This document shows positions 1 to 8,612 of a DNA stretch of 64,000 bases, one piece after another. Location of the stretch: assembly GCA_902783835.1 (NCBI GenBank), contig CACZSN010000014.1, forward strand, positions 1 through 64,000, written 5' to 3'. Within the stretch, counting starts at the first letter, position 1. Every line of letters starts with the position of its first letter. Made by a program: the position numbers and the translations under genes. The DNA is from an uncultured bacterium (GTDB taxonomy: Bacteria; Cyanobacteriota; Vampirovibrionia; Gastranaerophilales; Gastranaerophilaceae). The notes below the pieces were generated by a model. The model did no database searches. It saw only the letters and a program-made list of their open reading frames with translations, and was not told the DNA's origin.

Positions 1-40
1 GGGATTATCAGAGATTTTTATAAAGTTCATGTCATAAAAA

Positions 41-71
41 CAAAAAGACGAATATAAATTTCGTCTTTTTG
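41..71. terminator. Bidirectional Rho-independent terminator after fcl
   Basis: An 11-bp perfect inverted repeat (42-52 with 60-70) has GACGAA as its core and a 7-nt loop. An A-run on one side and a T-run on the other let it work in both directions. It lies 34 bp past the stop of the minus-strand fcl gene and could also end a plus-strand gene entering from outside the window. Confidence 0.8.
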
Positions 72-104
72 ATTGAATTTTTAAATTAAAAAACTAAAAG
101 TATT

Positions 105-1160
105 TTATAACGAAAGATAGATTTTATAAAAGTCCTCAATAGCTGATTCAAGTGAAATTTTCGGTTTCCAATCCAATGAGTTTAGGCGAGTTGCATCCAT
201 TAATTTTCGTTGAACACCGTTTGGTTTTGTTTTATCGTAAACGATTTCACCCTGATAGCCGACAATATTTTTTACAATTTGAACAATATTTTTGACTTGG
301 ATATCTTTGCCGGAAGTAATATTCACAAAATTATTAATGTCTTTAGCATCAATATTTTTCAAGAAATACAAGCAAGCATCGGCGACATCGTTGCTGTACA
401 TCAATTCCCGATACACCGAACCGTCACCCCAAACGGTAACTTTACCTTTTTCTATGCCTATTTTTTTCAAAAGTTCCGAAATTGGGGTATTTGAAATTTT
501 TTCATCCAAATTCCAACCCAAAGGATTTTTTGAAAAATCATTTTTAATGCCGTCAATATCGTTATTTTCATACAATTTTGCCAAATGAAAACGTCTGAGC
601 AGCATCGGCAACAAGTGGGCGGTTTGCATATTAAAGTTATCATTTTCGCCAAACAAATTGGGAGGCATAAGAGAAATATAATTAGTGCCGTATTCTCTGT
701 TATAAAACTCACAAAGCTTTATTGCCGTAGCTTTTGAAAGAGCATAAGCTTCATTTGTCTTTTCAAATTCAGACGAAAGCAAATATTCTTCTTTAAGCGG
801 ATTTGGAGCATTTTTGGGATATATGCAGCTTGAACCGAGATTAATTAATTTTTTCACTCCGAAAAGATAACAAGAATGAATTAAATTTGTTGAAATCATC
901 AAATTTTGATAAATAAACTCAGCGGGATAGGTATTATTAGCGACAATTCCTCCGACTTTTGCAGCAGCATTTATAACAAAATCCGGTTTTTCACGTTCAA
1001 AGAAATTTTCAACTTCATTTTGTCTGATTAAATCGAGTTCGGAAGAAGTTTTATATATTAAATTAGAATAACCTTCTTTTTGAAATTTACGCAAAATCGC
1101 CGAACCGACCATTCCTCTATGACCCGCTATATAGATTTTGCTGTCTTTATTCAAGTCCAT
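105..1160 (-). CDS. fcl: GDP-L-fucose synthase
   Basis: This bifunctional epimerase/reductase converts GDP-4-keto-6-deoxy-mannose to GDP-L-fucose in the cytoplasm, for surface glycans. It is an extended short-chain dehydrogenase: a Rossmann motif GHRGMVGS near the N terminus, the SSCIYP segment, and the catalytic YALSK (Tyr-x-x-x-Lys). About 351 aa is slightly longer than typical Fcl because of an insertion near residues 200-235. The frame is open back to an ATG at 1184. I prefer the ATG at 1160 because it overlaps the gmd stop as TAATG, has a GAGAAG ribosome site just upstream, and starts close to the Rossmann strand as in homologues. The gene is translationally coupled to gmd, which makes its substrate. 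Identity is firm; the start is likely. Confidence 0.93.
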   Translation of the reverse strand: MDLNKDSKIYIAGHRGMVGSAILRKFQKEGYSNLIYKTSSELDLIRQNEVENFFEREKPDFVINAAAKVGGIVANNTYPAEFIYQNLMISTNLIHSCYLFGVKKLINLGSSCIYPKNAPNPLKEEYLLSSEFEKTNEAYALSKATAIKLCEFYNREYGTNYISLMPPNLFGENDNFNMQTAHLLPMLLRRFHLAKLYENNDIDGIKNDFSKNPLGWNLDEKISNTPISELLKKIGIEKGKVTVWGDGSVYRELMYSNDVADACLYFLKNIDAKDINNFVNITSGKDIQVKNIVQIVKNIVGYQGEIVYDKTKPNGVQRKLMDATRLNSLDWKPKISLESAIEDFYKIYLSL

Positions 1161-2251
1161 TATTCTTCTCTTTCCGACAGACATTTATATCCGCCTTCTG
1201 CCAAAAATTTTTCTTTTTTCGCCTGATTTAAATCATATTCAATCATTTCATCAATTAATGAAATAATATCATATTTCGGTTTCCAACCTAATTCTTTTCT
1301 TGCAAGAGACGCATCTCCGCACAAATAGGAAACTTCAGTAGGTCTGAAATATGCAGGGTCAATTTCAATAACAACTTTGCCCGTTGATTTATCAATTCCT
1401 TTTTCATCTAATCCAGAGCCGACAAATTCAATATCAATCCCTGCTTTTTTAAAGGCTATCAAACAAAATTCGCGGATAGAAATATTTTTTCCCGTAGCAA
1501 TTACATAATCTTTCGGAACATCATTTTGCAACATTAACCACATCGCGTAAACATAATCTTTTGAATGTCCCCAATCCCTTTTGCTATCGAGATTTCCGAT
1601 ATACAATTTTTCATCAAGACCATATTTAATTCTTGCGGCGGCACGGGTAATTTTTTTCGTTACAAAAGTTGCACCGCGGCGAGGACTTTCGTGGTTGAAT
1701 AAAATTCCGTTAACCGCAAACATATCATAGGCTTCTCTGTAATTTACCGTTGTCCAATATGCAAACAATTTTGCACAAGCATACGGAGAACGCGGTTTGA
1801 AAGGTGTTTGTTCATTTTGCATAACTTCTTTTGTATCGCCAAACAATTCAGATGTTGATGCCTGATAGAATTTCACATCTTTGCACATACCTAACAATCT
1901 TATTGCTTCCAATATACGCAAATTGCCTAAAGCATCTGTTTCCGCAGTATATTCGGGAGAATCAAACGAAAGTCTTACATGACTTTGTGCCGCCAAATTA
2001 TATATTTCATCAGGCTTAATTTCACGGATTAAACTCGTCAAAGACGTACCGTCTGTCAAATCACCGTAATGCAGTCTGAATTTTGATTCTTTATTGTGAA
2101 AATCTTGATAAAGATGATTAATTCTTTCGGTATTAAAACTTGAAGATTTTCTCTTCAAACCGTGAACCATATAGCCTTTTTCAAGCAATAATTCCGCAAG
2201 ATAGCTTCCGTCTTGTCCGGTGATACCTGTAATTAACGCAGTTTTACCCAT
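1160..2251 (-). CDS. gmd: GDP-mannose 4,6-dehydratase
   Basis: Gmd catalyses the first committed step from GDP-mannose towards GDP-L-fucose and related deoxysugars, using bound NADP. The N terminus has the canonical [12 protein letters not shown] nucleotide-binding loop followed by [12 protein letters not shown]. The catalytic set is STSELFGD with [10 protein letters not shown], and [11 protein letters not shown] and [10 protein letters not shown] are family hallmarks. At 363 aa it is full length. It is the first gene of a two-gene minus-strand operon with fcl. The roughly 105 bp upstream is shared with the divergent glycosyltransferase at 2358 and probably holds promoters for both. Confidence 0.97.
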   Translation of the reverse strand: MGKTALITGITGQDGSYLAELLLEKGYMVHGLKRKSSSFNTERINHLYQDFHNKESKFRLHYGDLTDGTSLTSLIREIKPDEIYNLAAQSHVRLSFDSPEYTAETDALGNLRILEAIRLLGMCKDVKFYQASTSELFGDTKEVMQNEQTPFKPRSPYACAKLFAYWTTVNYREAYDMFAVNGILFNHESPRRGATFVTKKITRAAARIKYGLDEKLYIGNLDSKRDWGHSKDYVYAMWLMLQNDVPKDYVIATGKNISIREFCLIAFKKAGIDIEFVGSGLDEKGIDKSTGKVVIEIDPAYFRPTEVSYLCGDASLARKELGWKPKYDIISLIDEMIEYDLNQAKKEKFLAEGGYKCLSEREE

Positions 2252-2357
2252 TATATCCTCACAATTTTCTTCATTTTAACATATTTTCTCTCAGATTTCA
2301 CTTAATTCTTTACAAATTAAATTCTAATGAATACAATAAATAAAAGAAAGATTTATT

Positions 2358-3125
2358 ATGAAACGGCAATTGCCCAATTATACAAGTGAATATTTTTTCG
2401 AAAAGAAAAATAAATATGCCCTCTTAATTCCTACTTTGAATGAGGGCGAAAGAATTCAATCTCAATTAAAAAAAATCAAAAATTTGGCAATTGAAAATGT
2501 TGCGGACATTTTTATTTCGGATTCAAATTCAACAGACAAATCACTAAAATACGATTTTTTGCAAACTTGCTCCGTTCGTGCAAAATTGAACGTCCTCGAA
2601 GGCAGACAGGGAAGTGCATTTATTGCGGGGATAAATGAAATTCTTAATCAAGGTTACGAAGGAATAATCACTGTCGACGGCAACGACAAAGACAGTATGC
2701 AATCAATTTTTGAATTTGTAAAAAAATTAGACGAAAACTACGATTTTGTTCAGGGATCAAGATTTATGAAAGGTGCAAAGCACGAAAACACCCCGATATT
2801 AAGACTTTTAGCGATGAAAACAATCCTTATTCCTTGGATAAACATTCTTTCAAACTACCGCTATACAGAAGTTGCATCAGCGTTTAGAGCATATTCAAGA
2901 AATTTATTGGAAAAAGCAAATGTATTAAACAAAAACTTTATATCATATGAATTTCTTTGGTATATGTCAGTTTTTGCTCCTAAAAACAATTTCAGAATAA
3001 CAGAAATACCGACGGAAAGATGTTATCCCAAAACAAACAAAATTCCCACTAAAATCTCTCTATCAGGCTGTTTTGAAATAATATTGCAACTTTTTTATCT
3101 TTCTATCGGGAAATATGATAAATAA
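2358..3125 (+). CDS. Glycosyltransferase family 2 (DPM1/GtrB-like)
   Basis: This 255-aa protein is a GT-A fold glycosyltransferase. It starts with the family-2 strand-loop YALLIPTLNEGE, followed by FISDSNSTD (nucleotide-binding Asp) and TVDGNDKDS, where the DGND element sits at the usual DxD metal site. QGSRFMKG and a C-terminal TEIPTERCYP resemble polyprenyl-phosphate mannosyl- or glucosyltransferases. There is no C-terminal transmembrane tail, so it is probably cytoplasmic or peripheral on the inner membrane face. It is divergent from gmd-fcl, which suggests a role in the same surface glycan. Donor and acceptor cannot be read from the sequence. Confidence 0.82.
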   Translation: MKRQLPNYTSEYFFEKKNKYALLIPTLNEGERIQSQLKKIKNLAIENVADIFISDSNSTDKSLKYDFLQTCSVRAKLNVLEGRQGSAFIAGINEILNQGYEGIITVDGNDKDSMQSIFEFVKKLDENYDFVQGSRFMKGAKHENTPILRLLAMKTILIPWINILSNYRYTEVASAFRAYSRNLLEKANVLNKNFISYEFLWYMSVFAPKNNFRITEIPTERCYPKTNKIPTKISLSGCFEIILQLFYLSIGKYDK

Positions 3126-3152
3126 AATTAGCCCGCAATAAAATCATTTTGG

Positions 3153-3182
3153 CACAAACAAACTTTTCGTTTGTGTTATAAT
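3153..3182 (+). promoter_or_regulatory. Hairpin and extended -10 promoter before cysS
   Basis: A CACAAAC/GTTTGTG hairpin (3153-3175) is followed by TGTTATAAT (3174-3182), a TGn-extended -10 box. It sits 23 bp before the cysS start. No good -35 is visible, as expected for an extended -10. The hairpin could also end transcription from the glycosyltransferase, although its T-run is poor. Confidence 0.5.
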
Positions 3183-3204
3183 TATCGCAAATTGTGAGGT
3201 TAAA

Positions 3205-4644
3205 ATGCTAAAATTACAAAATACTTTATCAAATACAATAGAAGAATTCAAACCGTTGAACGGAAACACAGTGACTATGTACGTTTGCGGCCCTACTGTT
3301 TACGACTATCCGCACCTTGGTCACGCAAGATGCTATATCACATGGGATATCCTTTACAGATACCTGAAATTCTTGGGTTACGACGTAAAATATTGCAGAA
3401 ACGTCACCGATGTTGATGATAAAATTTTGGCAAAAGCTCACAACGAAAATACCACTGCTGAAGCAATTTCAAGCAAATATTATCAAATTTTTGCAGATGC
3501 CATGAAAGCACTCAATAATTTGCAGCCCGATTTTGAACCTCGTGCAACAAAAACAATCGGAGAAATGATTGCCCTCGTAAAACTCTTGATTTCAAAGGGT
3601 TACGCTTACGAAGCAGACGGCGATGTTTATTTCAGAGTGAAAAAATTTGACGGTTACGGCAAACTCAGCAAACAACCGATTGACGACCTCGAAGCAGGTG
3701 CAAGAGTAGAAACTTCGAGCAAAAAAGAAGACGCTTTAGACTTTGCACTTTGGAAAAAAGATGAAGAAAACGGTTACAAATCGCCTTGGGGAATTGGTCG
3801 TCCGGGTTGGCACATCGAGTGTTCAGCTATGTCTAAAAAATATTTGGGCGAACAAATCGACATTCACGCAGGCGGTGCGGACTTGATTTTCCCTCACCAC
3901 GAAAACGAAATTGCTCAATCCGAAGCAGCAAGCGGAAAAGACTTCGTCAAATACTGGCTTCACAACGGTTTTGTAACAATTAACAAAGAAAAAATGTCAA
4001 AATCGCTCAAAAATTTCGTCACAATCAACGCACTTTTGGAACATTATGACGCTGATACAATCAGATTTTTCATTTTGACAAACCATTACAGAATGCCTGT
4101 TGAATTCAACGATGAAGCACTTTTGAGTGCAAAAACAGGTTTTAAACGTTTACAAACCGCACTCGATGAAGTTTCGTCTTTTGCCGGAAAAGAAAATATT
4201 GTTGAGGATAAAAACGCAGAAGAAGTCGAAAAGTTCAAAAATGCGATGGACAATGACCTTAACACCTCTGTTGCACTTTCTGTGTTATTTGACCTTGCAA
4301 GCAAAGCGAACTCTGCAAAAGCTAACGGCGACAAGGTTCTCGCCGGCAAATATGTAGGCACTCTCAAAATGTTAATGAGTGTTTTGGGTTTCACTTGCAA
4401 AAAATCTCAAATGAGCGAAGACGAACTCAATAACAGACTTGAAACGATTAAAGATAAACTCGATTTTGTTGAAGACAAATCGATTAGAGGATATGCATTG
4501 ATTGACAAAGTTATCGAAATCCGTGCAAACGCAAGAGCCGCAAAGAATTGGGACTTGGCAGACAAAATCAGAAATACATTCGACGAAATCGGCATCATTT
4601 TCAAAGACGGAAAAGACAAAACGATTTGGCTTGAAAAAGAATAA
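3205..4644 (+). CDS. cysS: Cysteinyl-tRNA synthetase
   Basis: CysS charges tRNA-Cys with cysteine. It is a class I synthetase with Cys28 (zinc ligand) in MYVCGPTVYD, the HIGH-type signature HLGH at residues 37-40, GWHIECSAMS and HHENEIAQSE (zinc and cysteine recognition), and KMSKS at 263-267. The C-terminal helical anticodon domain ends in the usual DKIRNTFDEIGI region. At 479 aa it has the normal bacterial length. A GTGAGG ribosome site precedes the ATG. It appears to be a single-gene unit with an extended -10 promoter upstream and repeat-rich DNA downstream. Confidence 0.98.
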   Translation: MLKLQNTLSNTIEEFKPLNGNTVTMYVCGPTVYDYPHLGHARCYITWDILYRYLKFLGYDVKYCRNVTDVDDKILAKAHNENTTAEAISSKYYQIFADAMKALNNLQPDFEPRATKTIGEMIALVKLLISKGYAYEADGDVYFRVKKFDGYGKLSKQPIDDLEAGARVETSSKKEDALDFALWKKDEENGYKSPWGIGRPGWHIECSAMSKKYLGEQIDIHAGGADLIFPHHENEIAQSEAASGKDFVKYWLHNGFVTINKEKMSKSLKNFVTINALLEHYDADTIRFFILTNHYRMPVEFNDEALLSAKTGFKRLQTALDEVSSFAGKENIVEDKNAEEVEKFKNAMDNDLNTSVALSVLFDLASKANSAKANGDKVLAGKYVGTLKMLMSVLGFTCKKSQMSEDELNNRLETIKDKLDFVEDKSIRGYALIDKVIEIRANARAAKNWDLADKIRNTFDEIGIIFKDGKDKTIWLEKE

Positions 4645-4839
4645 TAATGAGTTCGGATTTATTTTGTTATTGCCGCACTTTTGAAATGAGCTCAGAATGA
4701 CATATCTGGTTCATCGTAATTGTAAGGACGAACGAAGTGAGGACATGGCAATCCGATTTTCCGTCGACTAAAGTCGACCCTACTTCCTGTTTATATTTGC
4801 AAAGATGAAATAAAAGAAGCACAAGGCAAAGAAAAAAAT

Positions 4840-5046
4840 ATGTTAGATAGTTTTAATAATTGTGATTTGTATGAATTAGGCTCACAAATTAAACTGAACG
4901 AAAAACAAATCAACGCCTTGAAAAACAGAATACCATATAACCGTTTTTGGATGATAGGAAAAACGGCTTCTATTGGCAAAACGACATACAAAAAATTATT
5001 TCAACATTTTTATAATGAATCTTCAAAACAAATTAAATTGTTTTGA
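4840..5046 (+). CDS. Uncertain 68-aa ORF, possible gene remnant
   Basis: A 68-codon frame runs from ATG to TGA. The same frame stays open further upstream, through the GTCGAC palindrome, without a clear start or ribosome site. That suggests the 3' remnant of a larger gene rather than an intact small gene. The C-terminal part (around NRIPYNRFWMIGKTASIGK) has a helix-hairpin-like feel but matches no family I recognise. It lies in repeat-rich intergenic DNA. It may be spurious. Confidence 0.25.
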   Translation: MLDSFNNCDLYELGSQIKLNEKQINALKNRIPYNRFWMIGKTASIGKTTYKKLFQHFYNESSKQIKLF

Positions 5047-5096
5047 AAATGATTTGTAAGTTGGATTTTAACCCAACAACTCATCGTTTCCGTGCC

Positions 5097-5139
5097 CCTC
5101 TCGAAAAACAATTCAACGGATTGTTTTTTTCGGCAGAGT
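5097..5139. repeat. 43-bp palindromic element, copy 1
   Basis: The element starts CCTCTCG and ends CGGCAGAGT, and its core can fold into a hairpin (AAAAACAAT with ATTGTTTTT). The second copy at 56375-56417 has the same length. Its stem differs by matched changes on both arms, so base pairing is kept. Confidence 0.7.
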
Positions 5140-5415
5140 ACAAAAATCTTGTCTTGACCACCTCGCATTAAACGTGCCTACAAATTAGAAAATCTATTTT
5201 TTCACACTTGAATTGATTTTTGTTTCATGCCTTCAAGCCGTTCGCTTCATTTTGCTATTCGCAAAATATTCGCTCTCTTTTTCGGCATTACTTCGGACTG
5301 GGTTCGCTTCGCTCACACGGCGTCCTACACAAAAATCAAAAAAAAACCGACTTTTGAGAGCCGGCAGATAATTGGTAAGAAATGTAAGTGTGTAAGATAA
5401 ATTTTAAAACTTTTA

Positions 5416-6276
5416 TTATGCAAATGTTTTGAATGTTGATTCAACGTTTTTATCGATAACTTTTTGAACTGCATCCATTTCTGTTGAAATTGCGTTTTGT
5501 TCAGTATCCAATTGGTTCAATCTCAATTCCAATGTCTTATCTTGTTGTTGAATAACTTCTGTCTTAGCGTTGATTTGTGACATTGTTTTTTCATAATCGT
5601 TGTAATCTTTGTTGTATTGGTTCATTGCTTGTTGGTACAAGTCATCGTTTGCAACGTTGTTTGTTGAAACTGCGATTTTGTCACCTGAGTTTGCAAGTTG
5701 TAATGATGAGAAGTTACCTGTTGAATCAAATTCAAATGCTACACCTTGAAAATCTTTTGTGTTTACAACGGGAGTTGAAACATACTTGTAGTATTGACCG
5801 TCAACACCACCTACGTTGTAGTAGATGTCTGAACCGCTTGTGAATCTTGATGCGTGAGTTTCTTGAGTATCGCCTACAACTTTTGCTAAGTTTTCAACTT
5901 GGCTGAGTGCAACTTTACCTGCTGTTCCGTTAACGATTGATGATGTATCGATACCTTCCAAATCTTTAACTCTTTCATATTTTGAGTTCATACCTGAGTA
6001 TGAAGCAACAAATGAATAAGTACCGTCTTCTGTCATTCTCGGAAGTTGAGTCATTGTGTAAGTTGTTCCGTCCATTGTGAATGTATATTCTGTTGAATAG
6101 TATTGGTTGATATCCGGGGGAGTCGGAACTGACAAATTAGTAAGTTGGCTATAAAGGCTTGCTGATTCGTTTGCCAATGCAGTTCTTTGTTGGTTAACTT
6201 GTTGACCTTCATATTCAGTGTTTGACTTTCTTGCTGTCAATCCTAAAAATCTTGCTTGAGATGCTGCTAAACCCAT
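5416..6276 (-). CDS. MGLAA-family protein, paralogue B
   Basis: This 286-aa protein of unknown function has no signal peptide. Its first ~45 residues (MGLAASQARFLGLTARK, then EGQQVNQQRTALAN) and last ~45 (LELRLNQLDTEQ to the terminal FKTFA) are helical and nearly shared with the paralogue at 7327-8256. The middle (about residues 55-200) is Thr/Tyr/Ser-rich, predicted beta, and divergent. An AAGGAG ribosome site precedes the ATG. I associate this N terminus with Melainabacteria, often in several copies. Conserved helical ends around a variable core recall flagellar axial proteins, but that is analogy only. A terminator-like hairpin at 6431-6470 separates it from the upstream Gly/Ala-rich gene. 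Confidence 0.8.
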   Translation of the reverse strand: MGLAASQARFLGLTARKSNTEYEGQQVNQQRTALANESASLYSQLTNLSVPTPPDINQYYSTEYTFTMDGTTYTMTQLPRMTEDGTYSFVASYSGMNSKYERVKDLEGIDTSSIVNGTAGKVALSQVENLAKVVGDTQETHASRFTSGSDIYYNVGGVDGQYYKYVSTPVVNTKDFQGVAFEFDSTGNFSSLQLANSGDKIAVSTNNVANDDLYQQAMNQYNKDYNDYEKTMSQINAKTEVIQQQDKTLELRLNQLDTEQNAISTEMDAVQKVIDKNVESTFKTFA

Positions 6277-6429
6277 TTTGGGGCTCCTTACTTTTTCTTA
6301 CCTTACTCTATTCTTATCGGCACAATTGAATGAAAACTTTAATTTTTTGATTAGTTTTTTATGAATTTTGTTATATTTCTTAACATGCCATAAACCAATG
6401 CCTGATTGCAATTGCATGCTTATGCAAAA

Positions 6430-6470
6430 AAATAAACAGGTTTCTTGTAGACCAAAAAACCTGCTTATTT
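6430..6470 (-). terminator. Terminator after the Gly/Ala-rich gene
   Basis: AATAAACAGGTTT (6431-6443) pairs with AAACCTGCTTATT (6457-6469), with one mismatch and a 13-nt loop. A-rich DNA on the plus strand gives a T-run on the minus strand. It ends the operon of the 8256-6485 genes about 15 bp past the stop. Confidence 0.7.
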
Positions 6471-6484
6471 CGTTACAAAACTTA

Positions 6485-7309
6485 TTATGAATCAGTAATG
6501 TTATCGACGGATTTTTTAGCGCCTTCTAATTCTTCTTTCAACATTTTGTTAACAACATCGCTTTGAACACCGAGCATTTTTACGACTGATTCAATGTTTT
6601 TAACTTTGTTTTCAAGAATAGTATCGGCATTAGCCTGAATTTTAGCAGTTACGTTTTGGTAAGCTGAAAGTGCCGCACTTCCCGTACCTTGCATCAAGTT
6701 ACCGACGATAGTACCTGCAATACCGTAAATACCGGCATAAGGAGAAATGGCTTGCAAAATACCACCCAAACCTGAAACGATACCTGCTGCGGGGAGAACC
6801 AAGCTGTTTGCATAACCATAACCTGATGCCATACCTGAAGCATAAGCGGCAGCATTAATACCCGCAACACCTGCGAGATCGGAAGCTGATGCGATAGAAG
6901 CCGCAGCACCTGTTATATATCCTGAATTTGAGGAACCAAATCCTGACATAACAGAAGCAGCACCGCTCGGAAATCCGGGGAATGAACCTAAATCACTGAT
7001 ACCGAATGCAGAGTTACCGCCATCTACTGTAGAAGTTCCGCCTTGCATAGCATTCCAATATGAAGTACCGGGAATATTAATTTGTGAACTTCCGCCCATT
7101 ACGTTCATAAATGAACTCGGAGCAATAAATCTTGCGATATTCCACAACCAAGTACCTGCCGTACCGAAACCTGCACCGTCAGTAGCAGAACCGCTGACAA
7201 TCATGTCTCTTAATTGGTCGTATGTTTGGAACAACATCGCCTTAGCGTCACCGCTTGCACCGCCGTATTTGTTTGAAATTACCAGTAAACTGTCGTTTTT
7301 GTAAGACAT
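6485..7309 (-). CDS. Gly/Ala-rich protein between MGLAA paralogues
   Basis: A 274-aa protein of unknown function. The region around residues 90-220 is rich in Gly, Ala and Ser, with stretches hydrophobic enough to insert into a membrane (SDLAGVAGINAAAYASGMAS and the following segment). The last ~65 residues form a charged, probably coiled-coil tail. There is no N-terminal signal peptide. It starts 17 bp after the upstream MGLAA paralogue stops, with a GGGGAGAGAAAG ribosome site, so the two are cotranscribed. The context suggests it works with the MGLAA proteins, perhaps as a partner or secreted substrate; this is inference. Confidence 0.72.
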   Translation of the reverse strand: MSYKNDSLLVISNKYGGASGDAKAMLFQTYDQLRDMIVSGSATDGAGFGTAGTWLWNIARFIAPSSFMNVMGGSSQINIPGTSYWNAMQGGTSTVDGGNSAFGISDLGSFPGFPSGAASVMSGFGSSNSGYITGAAASIASASDLAGVAGINAAAYASGMASGYGYANSLVLPAAGIVSGLGGILQAISPYAGIYGIAGTIVGNLMQGTGSAALSAYQNVTAKIQANADTILENKVKNIESVVKMLGVQSDVVNKMLKEELEGAKKSVDNITDS

Positions 7310-7326
7310 CTTTCTCTCCCCGTCTT

Positions 7327-8256
7327 CTATGCAAATACTTTAAATACTTTTTCAATGTTTTTATCAAGAACTGATTTCAATGAATCCATTTCAGTCATCA
7401 ATGCTTGTTGTTCCGTATCAAGCTGTCTGAGTCTCAATTCAAGAGATCTGTCTTGTGCCTGAATTTGTTCTGTTTGTGAGTTAATATCGGCAATTGATTT
7501 TTCATAAACAGCTTTGTCATGAGTATAATCATTCATCGCTTTGTTATAAGAATCGGTATCCTGAACAGTCGATGCGGTACAAGTTACAGGAGTTTCCGTA
7601 ATTGACGGGTCAACAACCGTTTCAATGTAGCCGTTTTGGTCGAAAGATAATTGACAATTTTTTCTTGTTTCTTCTTTAGAATCAAGTTCTTTAGAAATAT
7701 AATATCTGTTCAAAGTACCTTGATAGTCTGCATCTTGTGCTTCTAACCACTCAGTATCAAAATAATATGTCATATTATTTTCTGTATCTTTATAAGAAAC
7801 ATATTTGCCGGGGGTTTCTCTTTTTTGAGCTAAATCGAGTGCTGAATTTTCTTCCGCAGTCGCAGTATCAAGAAGATATGATTCTGTTGAAGAATTGGTT
7901 TGAACCCAATAAGTTCCGTCGCCGTTACTTCTCAAACTACCTGTAACAAAAGATTTCGAACCCACGTCTTTATAATCGGTATATGAAACTTTTATGGTGT
8001 AAGTTCCGTCATCTTCTTTGTTATAGTCTTCAATTTTGTATGAAGTACCTGCGATACTGTAATTATATTCAGTTGTGTAATAATCTGTTACACTTGGAGG
8101 AGTCGGAACTTTAAGTGCATAAAGTTGATTGTAAAGATTGGCGGAATGGTTCGCCAACGCTGTTCTTTGTTGGTTTACCTGTTGACCTTCGAATTCAACG
8201 TTGGTCTTTCTTGCAGTTAGTCCCAAGTACCTTGCTTGTGTTGCTGCTAAACCCAT
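7327..8256 (-). CDS. MGLAA-family protein, paralogue A
   Basis: This 309-aa paralogue of the 5416-6276 product begins MGLAATQARYLGLTARK and ends in a coiled-coil tail with LELRLRQLDTEQQALMTEMD and terminal FKVFA. The centre (residues about 60-215) is longer and divergent, rich in Tyr, Thr and Asp. No signal peptide or membrane segment is visible. It is the first gene of a minus-strand operon with the Gly/Ala-rich gene. A GGAGGAAAGAGAG ribosome site precedes the ATG. A perfect 10-bp inverted repeat at 8281-8309 lies in its leader and could be an operator. Function unknown. Confidence 0.8.
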   Translation of the reverse strand: MGLAATQARYLGLTARKTNVEFEGQQVNQQRTALANHSANLYNQLYALKVPTPPSVTDYYTTEYNYSIAGTSYKIEDYNKEDDGTYTIKVSYTDYKDVGSKSFVTGSLRSNGDGTYWVQTNSSTESYLLDTATAEENSALDLAQKRETPGKYVSYKDTENNMTYYFDTEWLEAQDADYQGTLNRYYISKELDSKEETRKNCQLSFDQNGYIETVVDPSITETPVTCTASTVQDTDSYNKAMNDYTHDKAVYEKSIADINSQTEQIQAQDRSLELRLRQLDTEQQALMTEMDSLKSVLDKNIEKVFKVFA

Positions 8257-8280
8257 TTCTCTCTTTCCTCCGATTTGTTT

Positions 8281-8309
8281 GTTTTGTTAAGTTACATTAT
8301 TAACAAAAC
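8281..8309. promoter_or_regulatory. Perfect 10-bp inverted repeat in the MGLAA operon leader
   Basis: GTTTTGTTAA (8281-8290) and TTAACAAAAC (8300-8309) form a perfect inverted repeat around a 9-bp spacer, about 25 bp upstream of the paralogue A start. It could be an operator or a leader hairpin. The rest of the 8310-8612 gap is AT-rich and holds only the presumed divergent promoters of this operon and nifU. Confidence 0.5.
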
Positions 8310-8612
8310 TTAATAGCCGTACCGTTTTCAGTCTGATTTAGAATTTGCCTTTTCGGCATTACCACTTGTTTTCGAGCCTATATTCAGCCTCACAATATTT
8401 ATATAATGATTTTGTGTTTTAAATCAATACTGAGAATAGAGGATATTGAAAAAAGTGCCGTTAAAATCAAATTCCGTAAGGCAGTTACAGAAGGTTTTTA
8501 ATGATTTTTGAAAAAAAATCAAGAAATTTTGAGAAAAAATTAATTAAAAATTAAAAAAAATAATCATCGATTTATTTTCATTATAAAATATAGGTATAAG
8601 ATTGGAGAAATT

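Larger units (their letters stand above)
4645..5415. repeat. Repeat-rich intergenic region
   Basis: This 770-bp stretch holds a mosaic of short repeats seen again near 55.1-56.4 kb. They include CTCAGAATGA (4691-4700, the same arm as the element at 55890), a GTCGACT-AA-AGTCGAC palindrome (4763-4778, related copies at 55176 and 55774), a 43-bp palindromic element (5097-5139), and TGTCTTGAC plus TCGCATTAAACGTG (5150-5177, repeated at 56086-56112). One weak open frame lies at 4840-5046. The part from 5220 to 5345 is rich in TTCGCT-type motifs and is not explained by a gene. Confidence 0.7.

Noticed and set aside
1-37. Possible 3' end of a plus-strand gene (frame 2, ending TAA at 35-37) just before the terminator at 41-71.
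   Set aside because: Only 11 codons are visible and another frame is also open here; nothing shows it is coding apart from its position.
210-588. Plus-strand open frames over fcl.
   Set aside because: They are antisense shadows of a well-conserved gene and lack ribosome sites or family features.
5220-5345. TTCGCT-rich segment as a possible structured RNA.
   Set aside because: It has short complementary pieces but no consistent fold that I could trace; left as part of the repeat region.
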